A DNA stretch of 64,000 bases, taken from DASQYE01 sp035940775. GTDB lineage: Bacteria; Acidobacteriota; Blastocatellia; Pyrinomonadales; Pyrinomonadaceae. A program made the position numbers and the translations under genes. The stretch's first letter is position 1; every line of letters starts with the position of its first letter. Location of the stretch: assembly GCA_035940775.1 (NCBI GenBank), contig DASZEN010000040.1, positions 62,001 to 126,000 of the forward strand, given 5' to 3'. Positions 19,701 through 27,678 of the stretch are shown one piece after another. Under the pieces are notes generated by a model that was given only the letters and a program-made list of their open reading frames with translations, made no database searches and was not told where the DNA came from.

Positions 19701-20138
19701 CGCGCTGATCGCGTAAACCAGAACGGGCTGCGAGTCGGGGTCGGATTTCCTGACGATAGGCGGGTCGGCCGTCTCCGGCAGGCGGTTGATGATAGTGCTG
19801 ACTTTGTCGCGTACCTCCTGGGTGGCGAGGTCAGGGTCTTTCTCAAGGTTGAAGTTGATCGTGACGGTCGAACGACCCTGCGCCGAGGACGAGCGCATCT
19901 CGTCTATGCCGGGAACCGTGTTCACGACACCCTCTATGATATCCGTGATTTCGGTCTCGATCTCCTGCGGCGCGGCCCCCGTATTGGTCGTCTGCACCGA
20001 GACGGTCGGAATATCTATCTTCGGAAAGCGGTCGACGCCGAGCGTGAAGAAGGAGAAACCGCCGACGACCGTCAGGATGAGAATAATGACGGTCGCGAAG
20101 ACGGGACGCCGCACGCAAATTTCAGCCAGCTTCTGCAT
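16761..20138 (-). pseudogene. RND (AcrB/HAE1-like) efflux pump interrupted by an in-frame amber codon
   Basis: Read as one frame, this is an RND inner-membrane pump of 1125 codons. Codon 381 (18998-18996) is TAG. The sequence around it, IAALG-TAG-SLNQMTMLALTLMVG, matches the pump family, where an aromatic residue normally stands between the two parts, so one base change from a Tyr codon explains it. The proton-relay motif VIDDAIVVLEN lies just beyond it. Without read-through only the first 380 residues (N-terminal helix, first porter domain) are made. The second half has an extra Gly/Pro/His-rich loop of about 60 residues before the second porter half. Start ATG at 20138 (MQKLAEICVRRPVFA) is preceded by TGAGG. 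Real nonsense mutation, strain variation or base-call error are all possible. Confidence 0.85.
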
Positions 20139-20236
20139 ATTAACCTCAGATGTCAGATGACGGATGCCGTTGAAAACCAGGCCCTCCGAAGGGCCCTGGC
20201 TCGCATCCGACCGATCCGGCAACTCTGACCACTTAG

Positions 20237-21589
20237 CTATCTGGCAACCTTCGCGCCCTCGTAAAGCTGCGGGAGATTGCTGGTCGCCACAGTTTCGTCC
20301 GCCCCGACGCCCGATAGTATCTGAATCATATCGCCTTCTTCGGTGCCGATCTGCACGACGCGCAATTTCGCCGTGTCGCCCTGAATCACAAAGACGCGGA
20401 AGGATTGCGTATTCTGATCCGAGAGGACGGCGGCGCGCGGCACGAACACGGCGAGATTGCCGCCCTTGCGCACGATGCGCGCGGTGGCGAACATGCCGGA
20501 GCGCAAGCTGTTGTCGCCGTTCTCGACCGCCGCCTCGACGGTCGCCGCGCGCGAGACCGGGTCGATGGCCGGATTGACCGCCGTGACCTGCCCCGCGAAC
20601 TTCTTATTGCGATAAGACTCGACTTCCAACGAGACGCCCATACCCGGATTGATGAAGGGCACTTCGGCTTCGGCGACCTGCAACTGCAACTTGATCGGAT
20701 TGGTACGCAGCACCGTCGCCACCACCGACGCCGGAGTGACGTACTCGCCCACGGCGATGGGACGATTGCTTATGTAACCGGCATAGGGCGCGCGAATCAC
20801 GGCATCGGCCACCGCCTTCTGCGCGATGGCGACCTGCGAACGGGCCGTCTCAACCGCAGCCTCTGCGCTCTGTATGGCTTGATTGCTCTGGCGCGCGGTG
20901 TTGATGGCGGATTCCAATTGCTGGCGCGCGCTGTTGACGCGCGCCCGCGCCGTATCCCTCTGCGTGCGATACTGATCGTAGACGGCCAGGGCCACGTCGC
21001 CCGTTTCCACCAGCTCCCGATAACGTCTTTCATTGGCTTCGGCGAGACGCAGTTCCGCCTGCGCCTGTTCGAGAATGGAATTGGCGGAGCGCACTTCCGG
21101 AATCGAGCTGGCGTCGAAATTACCGCCCGGTCGAAGGCCGAGACGCGCTTCGGCCTGACGGACTCCGGCGACGGCCTGCTGCACGCCCGATTGCGCCTGA
21201 CGCAAGCGCAGGCGCGCATCCCTGTCGTTCAAGCGCGCGAGCACGTCGCCCTGGCGCACGAACGCGCCGACGCCGACCGGAGTCGCCACGACCTGACCGG
21301 AAGTTTGCGGCGCGACATCCGAAGTCTCGTTGGCGACGAGGCTGCCCGTCGTCTGTATGAAGGACGGGACTTCGCGCGTCTCGGCCTTCGCCGTGGTGAC
21401 GGCAACCACGGGAGCCGCCTCCGTCGGCGAAGCAGCAGCGCCCGCCGATCCTCCCCCAGCCTTATTGTCCCGAGCGTTGGCCCTGGATTCGGAGCGCCCA
21501 CAGCCTGCGCCGACGAGCGCGATCAGGAGCCCCAGACAGAGAAGCGCGGCTGTGGCCCGAAGCCTGTGGGAGAGCGATGAAGTTGACAT
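20237..21589 (-). CDS. RND efflux periplasmic adaptor lipoprotein
   Basis: A 450-residue membrane-fusion protein. LLIALVGAGC near residue 30 is a lipoprotein signal, anchoring it at the inner membrane. The order is the usual one: beta strand and lipoyl half (ETSDVAPQTSGQVVATPVGVGAFVRQGDVLARL), a long coiled-coil hairpin, second lipoyl half (VIRAPYAGYISNRPIAVGEYVTPA), beta-barrel, and membrane-proximal domain (PRAAVLS..., FVIQGDTAKLRVVQIG). It is the first gene of an operon with the pump, the TolC-like channel, a second adaptor-like lipoprotein and the small membrane protein; 98 bases separate it from the pump start. Confidence 0.94.
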   Translation of the reverse strand: MSTSSLSHRLRATAALLCLGLLIALVGAGCGRSESRANARDNKAGGGSAGAAASPTEAAPVVAVTTAKAETREVPSFIQTTGSLVANETSDVAPQTSGQVVATPVGVGAFVRQGDVLARLNDRDARLRLRQAQSGVQQAVAGVRQAEARLGLRPGGNFDASSIPEVRSANSILEQAQAELRLAEANERRYRELVETGDVALAVYDQYRTQRDTARARVNSARQQLESAINTARQSNQAIQSAEAAVETARSQVAIAQKAVADAVIRAPYAGYISNRPIAVGEYVTPASVVATVLRTNPIKLQLQVAEAEVPFINPGMGVSLEVESYRNKKFAGQVTAVNPAIDPVSRAATVEAAVENGDNSLRSGMFATARIVRKGGNLAVFVPRAAVLSDQNTQSFRVFVIQGDTAKLRVVQIGTEEGDMIQILSGVGADETVATSNLPQLYEGAKVAR

Positions 21590-21644
21590 AATTATTCCCG
21601 GTTCCTACCCCTTACTATTTGAAAACGCCCGCGGGCGACGCCCG

Positions 21645-21673
21645 GTTACAGATTTCTACGCGCCAGCGGTCAA
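21645..21673 (-). promoter_or_regulatory. Possible sigma70 promoter of the RND efflux operon
   Basis: On the minus strand TTGACC (21673-21668) and TGTAAC (21650-21645) are separated by 17 bases and lie about 55 bases before the adaptor start codon. The match to consensus is moderate. Confidence 0.4.
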
Positions 21674-21781
21674 GAATAATCAGATAACTTTAGCAGTCGC
21701 TCGGGCTGCCCGGCATCACAGGAAATTTGCTATTAAATGTATTAGAGTGTCGAATATGTCACAGATGGGGGCTGAACACCA

Positions 21782-22543
21782 ATGATGCGATTGCTGGAAG
21801 AGAGAGCAGTAAAACTGCGTGAGTTCTTTGAGCTGGAAGCGGGCCGCGAGTTAATGGCCGAGGCGGAAGGCGCGCGCTTTGATTTGCAGACGGAGGCCGC
21901 CTCGGCGCTCGATTACTTCAACATCGAATGGCACATCATTCCATCGGAGGAGGCCGTCGCGCTCGACGACGCGTACCTGGCGCGGCTATACGCCACAGCC
22001 TCGCGAGATTTTGCGAAACCGCACGAGCACGGGCCGAGCTACAGCGACCGCATCAAGATGGGCCACCGCCAGCACCAGGGCCGCATCATCGGCGTCGAGA
22101 CGATACAGAAGCCGCGCTACCTTCCGGGCAACCGCCAATTCTACGGCAGCCTTTACGGCCACGACGCCTCGGCCGATCCGTTTGCGCCCTACATGGGCCG
22201 CGCCGGGATGATGAACGGCACGCGATACGCTCACAACTATCTCTCCTTGCGCGCGTTTATAGAGGTCGTCAGCGCGGACTGGCGCGAGCGTTCCATCATG
22301 CCCGCGGGCTATCGCGTTACGGTCTGCCCGCCAGCGGTCTTCAACCTCACAGGCACGGTCTTTCATCCCGAGTGGAGCGAAACGGAAACTCTCGAACTGG
22401 GTTTCTATCGCGATCAGCAGGGCAACGCGACGTGCTACGCCGTGGGGTCGAACGCGCCGGGCGACTTTTCCTACATCAGCGAAGTCGAGGGCGAAGCCGA
22501 GTGGTCTCTGCTCGGGTTCCGCCTCGCCCTCCTGCCCGCCTAA
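21782..22543 (+). CDS. Conserved-looking protein of unknown function (253 aa)
   Basis: A 253-residue soluble protein with no signal peptide, no membrane helix and no domain I recognise. Composition and codon usage are those of its neighbours, so it is probably a real gene. It is rich in aromatic residues and histidine (KPHEHGPSYSDR, MGHRQHQGRIIGVET, YGSLYGHDASADPFAPY), which may mark a ligand- or metal-binding site, and ends in a beta-rich part. A G-run (GGGGG) lies about ten bases before the ATG. It is divergent from the RND operon across a 190-base region and followed by a Spy-like gene in the same direction. Confidence 0.7.
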   Translation: MMRLLEERAVKLREFFELEAGRELMAEAEGARFDLQTEAASALDYFNIEWHIIPSEEAVALDDAYLARLYATASRDFAKPHEHGPSYSDRIKMGHRQHQGRIIGVETIQKPRYLPGNRQFYGSLYGHDASADPFAPYMGRAGMMNGTRYAHNYLSLRAFIEVVSADWRERSIMPAGYRVTVCPPAVFNLTGTVFHPEWSETETLELGFYRDQQGNATCYAVGSNAPGDFSYISEVEGEAEWSLLGFRLALLPA

Positions 22544-22565
22544 CGGCTTCTATCTCAATTTAAGG

Positions 22566-22594
22566 TGTAACCGAACGCGCGCGCGCGGCGTCTT
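22566..22594 (+). promoter_or_regulatory. Possible ECF-sigma-type promoter before the Spy/CpxP-like gene
   Basis: TGTAACC (22566-22572) and CGTCTT (22589-22594) are 16 bases apart. The AAC core at -35 and CGTC at -10 resemble promoters of extracytoplasmic-function sigma factors. The start of transcription would be about 80 bases before the Spy-like gene. An ECF sigma gene lies 900 bases downstream. The match could be chance. Confidence 0.3.
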
Positions 22595-22682
22595 ACATAT
22601 TAACCGGCCGAATTGAGGCTTCATTCTCCCCTGTATGTTCGATACGGCTCACCACAAATCACTATTTCGGAGAGGAAGACAG

Positions 22683-23234
22683 ATGAAATTAAAGGGTTCA
22701 AAGAAGATCATGGGCGGGCTGGCACTGGCGGCAGCGTTGGCGCTGACGGGCGTCGTCGGTTTCGCACAGCAGCAGCAGCAGTCTACAACTCAGGGCCAGG
22801 ACGGCACGGGGCACGAATGGCGGCACAAGAGGGGCGGTAAGGAAGGGCGCGGGATGCGCGCGGGCGGCTTTGGGGCGCGCTTCGCCGAGAGGCTCAACCT
22901 GACGGACGCGCAAAAGGAACAACTCAAGCAGATCGCGGCGCGTTATCGCGAGAGCACTAAAGCCTTGCGCCAGCAGGCACGCGCGGCACGCCACGGCGGC
23001 GATGCGGGCTTGATTAACGGCGGCGCTTTCGATGAAGCGGCCGTGCGCGCGGCGGCACAGGCGCGAGCAGGCGCTCGCGTCGAGTTGGAAGTCGCGCGGG
23101 CGCGTATGATGTCGGAGATGTACGCCGTACTGACGCCGGAACAGAAGTCGCAACTGGCGACCGAGCGCCAGCAGTGGGAGCAGAAGCGGCAGGAGCGACG
23201 CGCGCGCCGTGGCGCCTCGGATCAAAATCAGTAA
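22683..23234 (+). CDS. Spy/CpxP-like periplasmic protein
   Basis: A 183-residue exported protein. A signal peptide (IMGGLALAAALALTGVVGFAQ) is followed by a Gln/Gly/Arg-rich stretch and then an all-helical domain with the LTxxQ motif at LNLTDAQKEQLKQ and again VLTPEQKSQL. This is the signature of Spy/CpxP periplasmic chaperones and of related metal sensors. The real start is the ATG at 22683, after a purine-rich AGAGGAAG; an upstream ATG would add 16 unlikely residues. It stands upstream of an ECF sigma cassette that carries a second LTxxQ-type protein, so both may belong to one envelope-stress response. Confidence 0.85.
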   Translation: MKLKGSKKIMGGLALAAALALTGVVGFAQQQQQSTTQGQDGTGHEWRHKRGGKEGRGMRAGGFGARFAERLNLTDAQKEQLKQIAARYRESTKALRQQARAARHGGDAGLINGGAFDEAAVRAAAQARAGARVELEVARARMMSEMYAVLTPEQKSQLATERQQWEQKRQERRARRGASDQNQ

Positions 23235-23270
23235 AGTCGGATCAAAACCAGTAAGACGCCCGACAGGTTC

Positions 23271-23296
23271 CGAGCCCTTTTTGATTAAAGGGCTCG
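23271..23296. terminator. Inverted repeat after the Spy-like gene
   Basis: A perfect 10-base inverted repeat, CGAGCCCTTT and AAAGGGCTCG, with a six-base loop, 36 bases after the stop codon. It has no following T-run on the plus strand, so it may be an RNA-stabilising hairpin rather than a terminator. Confidence 0.5.
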
Positions 23297-23401
23297 AAAT
23301 CTATCGGCGCTCTACGCCCACGGCTTACGCGACCGGCGCGAGCCATTAGCGTCGCCCCCTAAAGCGGCGGTCGCGCATCATCGCTGTGAAGGGATTTTGA
23401 A

Positions 23402-23438
23402 GGGGCTGCCCTGAATAAAAGGGGCTGCCCCGTTATTT
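23402..23438 (+). terminator. Terminator-like hairpin upstream of the ECF sigma gene
   Basis: GGGGCTGCCC and GGGGCTGCCCC pair with each other (with one T-T mismatch) around the loop TGAATAAAA and are followed by GTTATTTT, the layout of an intrinsic terminator. It separates the Spy-like gene from the sigma factor operon. The same two copies also read as a 12-base direct repeat. Confidence 0.5.
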
Positions 23439-23522
23439 TCGCTTGGCGGAACGGACGGAATCGGGTTAACTCTCGGGAGCAGAAGCCTTAGAAAAGCGTA
23501 TGCGCAAAAGTCTCCTGACTTC

Positions 23523-24176
23523 ATGGACGAGATGGCAGATAACTCCGAACCCGTGACCCTTGAGTCGCCGCCGCCGAAGCCGCTGGCCGCAGCAGCCGGT
23601 GCAGAGCCGCCGGATGCAGAGCTTGTCTCGCGCGTCGTCGGCGCGGGCGACGAGGCGGCCTTCGAGCAGCTCTTCCATCGTCACAGGCGGCGCGTGACGC
23701 TCATCGCGAGCCGTTTTTTCAGCCAGCGCGAACAGATGGAGGATATCGTGCAGGAGAGCTTCACGAAAGCCTATTTCGCGCTTCCGGACTTCAACAATGA
23801 GCAGGATACATCGTTCGCCGCATGGCTGGCGCGCATCGCCTTTAACGCCTGCTATGACGAGTTGCGGCGCATCAAGCGGCGTCCCGAAAGCGCCATCAGT
23901 AACGTCACCGAAGAGGAGATGGTTTGGCTGCGAGAGCAGGTGGGCGACGATAGGCGGGCCGACGATATAGAGTCCGGTGCCGTGGCGCGCGATCTGGCCG
24001 CCAAGCTGCTCTCGCGTCTGAGCCCCGAAGACCGCCTCGTGCTCGTCATGCTGGACGTGGAGGGGATGTCGGTCGCCGAGATCGCCGAATCAAACAACTG
24101 GTCGATTTCCAAGGTCAAAGTGCGCGCCCATCGCGCGCGCGCGCACTTGCGAAGCCTACTGCGTAGATTCCTGTAA
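23523..24176 (+). CDS. ECF-type RNA polymerase sigma factor
   Basis: A 217-residue sigma70-family factor of the extracytoplasmic-function type: region 2 at about residues 50-115 (FEQLFHRHRRRVTLIASRFF, QMEDIVQESFTKAY, WLARIAFNACYDELRR) and region 4 at about 155-215 (LSPEDRLVLVMLDVEGMSVAEIAE, KVKVRAHRARAHLRSLL). Regions 1.1 and 3 are absent. It is followed by a single-pass membrane protein and a CpxP/CnrX-like periplasmic protein, which together look like its signal-transduction partners. Confidence 0.93.
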   Translation: MDEMADNSEPVTLESPPPKPLAAAAGAEPPDAELVSRVVGAGDEAAFEQLFHRHRRRVTLIASRFFSQREQMEDIVQESFTKAYFALPDFNNEQDTSFAAWLARIAFNACYDELRRIKRRPESAISNVTEEEMVWLREQVGDDRRADDIESGAVARDLAAKLLSRLSPEDRLVLVMLDVEGMSVAEIAESNNWSISKVKVRAHRARAHLRSLLRRFL

Positions 24177-24254
24177 CCGGCACGGGCGCGGGCGCGTTTT
24201 CATTTATGAAGCCGTCTATACTAGAGACTGATGGTAGAGAGCAGGTGAAAGAGA

Positions 24255-24689
24255 ATGGTCGGCAAAAAGAGCCAAAGCGAATCGGATAAGCGCCTCGACC
24301 GGCTCGCTTCTTCGCTTCTTCGCACCTCGGCCGAAAACGAGGCCGAAGCGGAACGGGTCGCCTCGTCGCCTTTCCTGTACACGCGAATCAGCGCGCGCAT
24401 CAGTGCCGAACGTGAGCGCCGTGAAGAGAGGGAAAACTGGCTCACGCTGCTCGGAGTAATGTGGCGGGCCGTGCCCGGGATGGCGCTGGCCGCAGTCTTC
24501 GCCTTCGCCCTGTTCTGGTCTGCGAGCCCGCCGGGCGCGAGCGCTCGCGGCGGATTCAGCGTCGAAGCCCTTCTGGGCACGCGCGATGCCGGGATCGGTC
24601 AGATCGTCTTCGCCGAAACCGCCTCTCTATCGAACGACGAGGTGCTGGCGACGATTTTGAATGAAGATGAACGGGAGGCTTCGAGATGA
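24255..24689 (+). CDS. Single-pass membrane protein, putative anti-sigma factor
   Basis: A 144-residue protein with a charged cytoplasmic N-terminus (about 75 residues), one transmembrane helix (VPGMALAAVFAFALFWSAS) and a short periplasmic tail. I see no zinc-binding anti-sigma motif. The function is inferred from position: it follows the ECF sigma gene and its stop overlaps the start of the periplasmic-sensor gene (ATGA), just as CnrY-type anti-sigma factors sit beside CnrX and CnrH. It could instead be an unrelated membrane protein. Confidence 0.65.
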   Translation: MVGKKSQSESDKRLDRLASSLLRTSAENEAEAERVASSPFLYTRISARISAERERREERENWLTLLGVMWRAVPGMALAAVFAFALFWSASPPGASARGGFSVEALLGTRDAGIGQIVFAETASLSNDEVLATILNEDEREASR

Positions 24690-25102
24690 CGGCCCGCAGT
24701 AGTAATCCTGGCAGCAGGACTCGGCTGAAAATATGGCTCGTCGTGGTGGGGGTGTTCGCGCTCGGGTGCCTGACGGGCGCGCTGCTGGACGGCGCGTATC
24801 GTTTGCAGGCCAGCAGCGACCGCCCCGACGCGCGCGGCAAGCGCGGTAAAGAAGACGTATTCGAGAGCATGAAGCGCGACCTCAACCTGAACGAGCAACA
24901 GGCCGCAGAGATACGCGTCATTCTCGATCAGACGCGCAACGAATACCGCGCGCTGCGCGCCGAAGTACGCCCGCGCTACGATTCCTTGCGCCAGAACTCG
25001 CGCGCCCGTATACGCGCCCTGCTCACGCCCGAACAACAGAAACTCTTCGACGCGAAAGTTGCTGAGCGTGACGCCAAACGCAGCGAAGACGACGACAAGT
25101 AA
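24686..25102 (+). CDS. Membrane-anchored CnrX/CpxP-like periplasmic sensor
   Basis: A 138-residue protein with an N-terminal membrane anchor (IWLVVVGVFALGCLTGALLDG) and an all-helical periplasmic part. LNLNEQQAAEIRVILDQ and LLTPEQQKLFDAKV are the paired LTxxQ-like helices of the CpxP/ZraP/CnrX superfamily. In CnrX such a domain binds metal and releases the sigma factor from its anti-sigma factor. No obvious His or Met cluster for metal is seen, so the signal may be something else, such as misfolded protein. It overlaps the preceding gene by four bases. Confidence 0.78.
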   Translation: MTARSSNPGSRTRLKIWLVVVGVFALGCLTGALLDGAYRLQASSDRPDARGKRGKEDVFESMKRDLNLNEQQAAEIRVILDQTRNEYRALRAEVRPRYDSLRQNSRARIRALLTPEQQKLFDAKVAERDAKRSEDDDK

Positions 25103-25392
25103 GACAGCCTCACTGGAAACCTGTTAAACCCGCGGCGGCAGCGCACCCGAATCCGGGCAGGACGCTTTACAAACGGCTTCTCGTCCATACCTTCCTGGTA
25201 TTCGAGCGCCGAGGCCGATAGCGCCCGCTCCGAGAGCAGCGTCGTCATTTCAATTTACCAAACGATTGGAAGTGCCGAAGCGGGGGCCGAAATCTGCGAG
25301 CCGCGAAGTTACGCGCGCTGAATGTGCGGTGTATGATGTCCGCGATAAGCCAGAGCCCTTTTCGGAAGTCATATCTCGTACCGTCGGCATAG
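25103..25392. other. Intergenic region before marC-like gene
   Basis: About 290 bases with no supported gene. TATGAT near 25332 is a good -10 box for the MarC-like gene, but the -35 region opposite it is poor. No terminator for the sigma cassette is obvious. Confidence 0.3.
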
Positions 25393-25989
25393 ATGAATCG
25401 GATGCGACTATTTTCGGCAGTTGTGACGCTGTTCCTTATAATGGATCCTCTGGGGAACGTCCCGCTGTTTCTGTCTGTGCTGAAGGACGTTGCGCCCGAA
25501 CGTCGGCGCAGGGTCTTAATCCGCGAAGTTCTCTTCTCTTACCTTGTATTGCTGACCTTCCTTTTTCTGGGCAAGTACCTGCTGCAACTGCTTCGGCTCC
25601 AACAGGAGACGATCAGCATCGCTGGCGGCATAGTCCTGTTTCTAATCGCGCTGCGGATGATCTTCCCGCCGGAGCGCGGCCTTCTGGGCGAGCCGCTCGA
25701 AGGCGAGCCCTTCGTCGTGCCGCTGGCGATCCCGCTCATCGCCGGGCCGTCCACACTGGCCGCCCTGCTCCTGCTCCAAAGCTCAGGCCCGAACACCTGG
25801 GCCGAGCTGGTGCTGGCCGTCACCATCGCCTGGGCCATCACGGCATTGATCCTGCTCTCGTCGACCTATCTATATCGACTGCTCAAACAGAGGGGTCTGA
25901 TCGCCATGGAGCGACTGATGGGCATGCTGCTGGTGATGCTCGCCGTACAGATGTTCATGGACGGCGTCTCGAAGTATCCGCGCCCCTGA
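25393..25989 (+). CDS. MarC-family integral membrane protein
   Basis: A 198-residue protein of six hydrophobic helices. LFLIMDPLGNVPLFLSVL at the start and VPLAIPLIAGPSTLAALLLL in the middle are the family signatures (both helical hairpins with Gly-Pro or Asp-Pro). Members sit in the inner membrane and have no proven substrate; the old link with multiple antibiotic resistance is not supported for E. coli MarC. A 15-base copy of its last codons is repeated just after the stop (26002-26016). Confidence 0.92.
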   Translation: MNRMRLFSAVVTLFLIMDPLGNVPLFLSVLKDVAPERRRRVLIREVLFSYLVLLTFLFLGKYLLQLLRLQQETISIAGGIVLFLIALRMIFPPERGLLGEPLEGEPFVVPLAIPLIAGPSTLAALLLLQSSGPNTWAELVLAVTIAWAITALILLSSTYLYRLLKQRGLIAMERLMGMLLVMLAVQMFMDGVSKYPRP

Positions 25990-26016
25990 GCTGAAGCATA
26001 TGAAGTATCCGCGCCC
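25971..26016 (+). repeat. 15-base direct repeat spanning the marC 3' end
   Basis: GAAGTATCCGCGCCC occurs at 25971-25985, inside the last codons of the MarC-like gene, and again at 26002-26016, after its stop. The 31-base offset suggests a small duplication at the gene end. Confidence 0.7.
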
Positions 26017-26256
26017 TTGTGCCTGAGGGGGAAGAGAGCGCGCGCCGGGCAAAAGCCGGGTTCTTCTAATCCAAATCCCTGTAAAGAAGCTCTTGAGGCG
26101 CGGTGCGAGTCGACGAGGACACGCGCGCGCGCCCCGCGTGCGGAGCTTATATCCAAACAGACGGAAAAACATTCAGAAGTTTGAACGCAAGATTCGGATA
26201 GTTTTAATGAAGAGACGTGAGTAGTATGAGACTTGTAGGAAGTGGAGGCCGCCGCG

Positions 26257-27417
26257 ATGAATCAGGATCAAAAGATTATCCGGGAGCTACGCACGATAGA
26301 GGAAGATATTTACTGGCAGGCGGTGCTGTCGAGGGACGCGCGCTTCGACGGTATCTTCGTTTATGGCGTGCGCTCCACAGGCATCTACTGCAAGCCCTCT
26401 TGTCGGTCGCGCAAGCCAGGGCGCGAGCAAGCCGCATTCTTCCCCTCGTGCGAAGCGGCCGAAGCGGGTGGATTGCGCGCCTGCCTGCGCTGCCTGCCGC
26501 GCCAGACAAAGGGAAGTGACCCGCGCGTAGAGCTTGTCCTGCGCGTCTGCCGGACAATCGAGGCCCAAACGGATGGCCCCGTCTCGCTCGACGCGCTGGG
26601 CGCGGAACTCTGTATGAGCCCGAATCACCTACAGCGGACTTTCAAGAGCATTACGGGAATCACCCCGCGCCAGTACGCGGCGGCCCATCGTCTGAAACTG
26701 TTCAAGTCGAGAATCAAGGCGGGCGCGGATGTCGCGGCCGCGATGTACGACGCTGGCTACGGTTCGAGCAGCCGTCTTTATGAGAAAGCCTCGGAGCAGT
26801 TGGGGATGACGCCTGCGACCTACAGGCGCGGAGGCAAAGGTATGAACATCAATTACACCATCGTTGACTGCGAGCTGGGCCGCCTGCTCGTCGCGGCCAC
26901 CGAGCGCGGAGTGTGCGCCATTAGTTTCGGCGACCGGGACGATGCGCTCGTCGCAGCCCTCGCGGCCGAATATCCGGCCGCTCTTATTCAGCAGGATGAA
27001 AGCGGTCTGAGCGCCTGGGTCGAGGAGTTGTCTCATTATTTGGACGCAGAGGAAGCTGATCCGGGTCTGCCCCGGCTGCCTCTCGATCTACGGGCGACCG
27101 CTTTTCAGTTGCGCGTCTGGGAGGAGCTGCGGCGGATACCCTGCGGCGAGACGCGCTCTTACAGGCAGGTCGCCGAAGCCATCGGTCAACCCACAGCCGC
27201 GCGGGCCGTGGCGCGCGCCTGTGCGACCAACCCGCTGGCGCTTCTGACGCCGTGTCATCGCGTGATACGTGAAAGCGGCGATCTGGGCGGCTATCGTTGG
27301 GGGCTCGAACGCAAGCGCCGCCTGTTGGAGCGAGAACGAGAGGGCGCGTCCCTTGATAACGGCACGGCCAAAAGCGCCGCCACGCCGCTCGTCTACGCTA
27401 CAGAGCCCACGGAATAG
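26257..27417 (+). CDS. ada: Ada: methylphosphotriester/O6-methylguanine-DNA methyltransferase and regulator
   Basis: A 386-residue Ada-type protein with all parts. The N-terminal zinc domain has cysteines in YGVRSTGIYCKPSC and later LRACLRC; the first accepts methyl groups from phosphotriesters and turns Ada into an activator. An AraC-type helix-turn-helix follows (VSLDALGAELCMSPNHLQRTFK, ITPRQYAAAHRLKL). The C-terminal methyltransferase ends in the active-site motif PCHRVI with RVWEELRRIPCGETRSY before it. Start ATG at 26257 has GGAGG eight bases upstream; the ATG five codons earlier overlaps that site. It repairs alkylation damage and probably regulates its own gene. No alkB-like partner is adjacent. 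Confidence 0.95.
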   Translation: MNQDQKIIRELRTIEEDIYWQAVLSRDARFDGIFVYGVRSTGIYCKPSCRSRKPGREQAAFFPSCEAAEAGGLRACLRCLPRQTKGSDPRVELVLRVCRTIEAQTDGPVSLDALGAELCMSPNHLQRTFKSITGITPRQYAAAHRLKLFKSRIKAGADVAAAMYDAGYGSSSRLYEKASEQLGMTPATYRRGGKGMNINYTIVDCELGRLLVAATERGVCAISFGDRDDALVAALAAEYPAALIQQDESGLSAWVEELSHYLDAEEADPGLPRLPLDLRATAFQLRVWEELRRIPCGETRSYRQVAEAIGQPTAARAVARACATNPLALLTPCHRVIRESGDLGGYRWGLERKRRLLEREREGASLDNGTAKSAATPLVYATEPTE

Positions 27418-27678
27418 GACTCTGTAGCCCGAAAAAGCCCGACCGCGCCTTATCAATGACCGCCCTCTCACGTCCTCAAAAGTGACGAAAGTAACATGGT
27501 CGCAATCCTCGGATCGCTGAGGGACACGACCACCACCCCTCTCTCTCTCAATGGGCCCATGGGCCTGATTCCGCGAGCCCGGTAAATTTTTGAAGAACTC
27601 TCCGGCAACATTATCGACGCGCGCTCGTATTACTCGAAAACCAACCGGGTAATATCAAGCGAAAGGTGGAAGTCGAAG

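Noticed and set aside
25266..25994. 242-codon plus-strand frame covering the marC region
   Set aside because: It overlaps the clearly recognised MarC gene in another frame and has no domain of its own.
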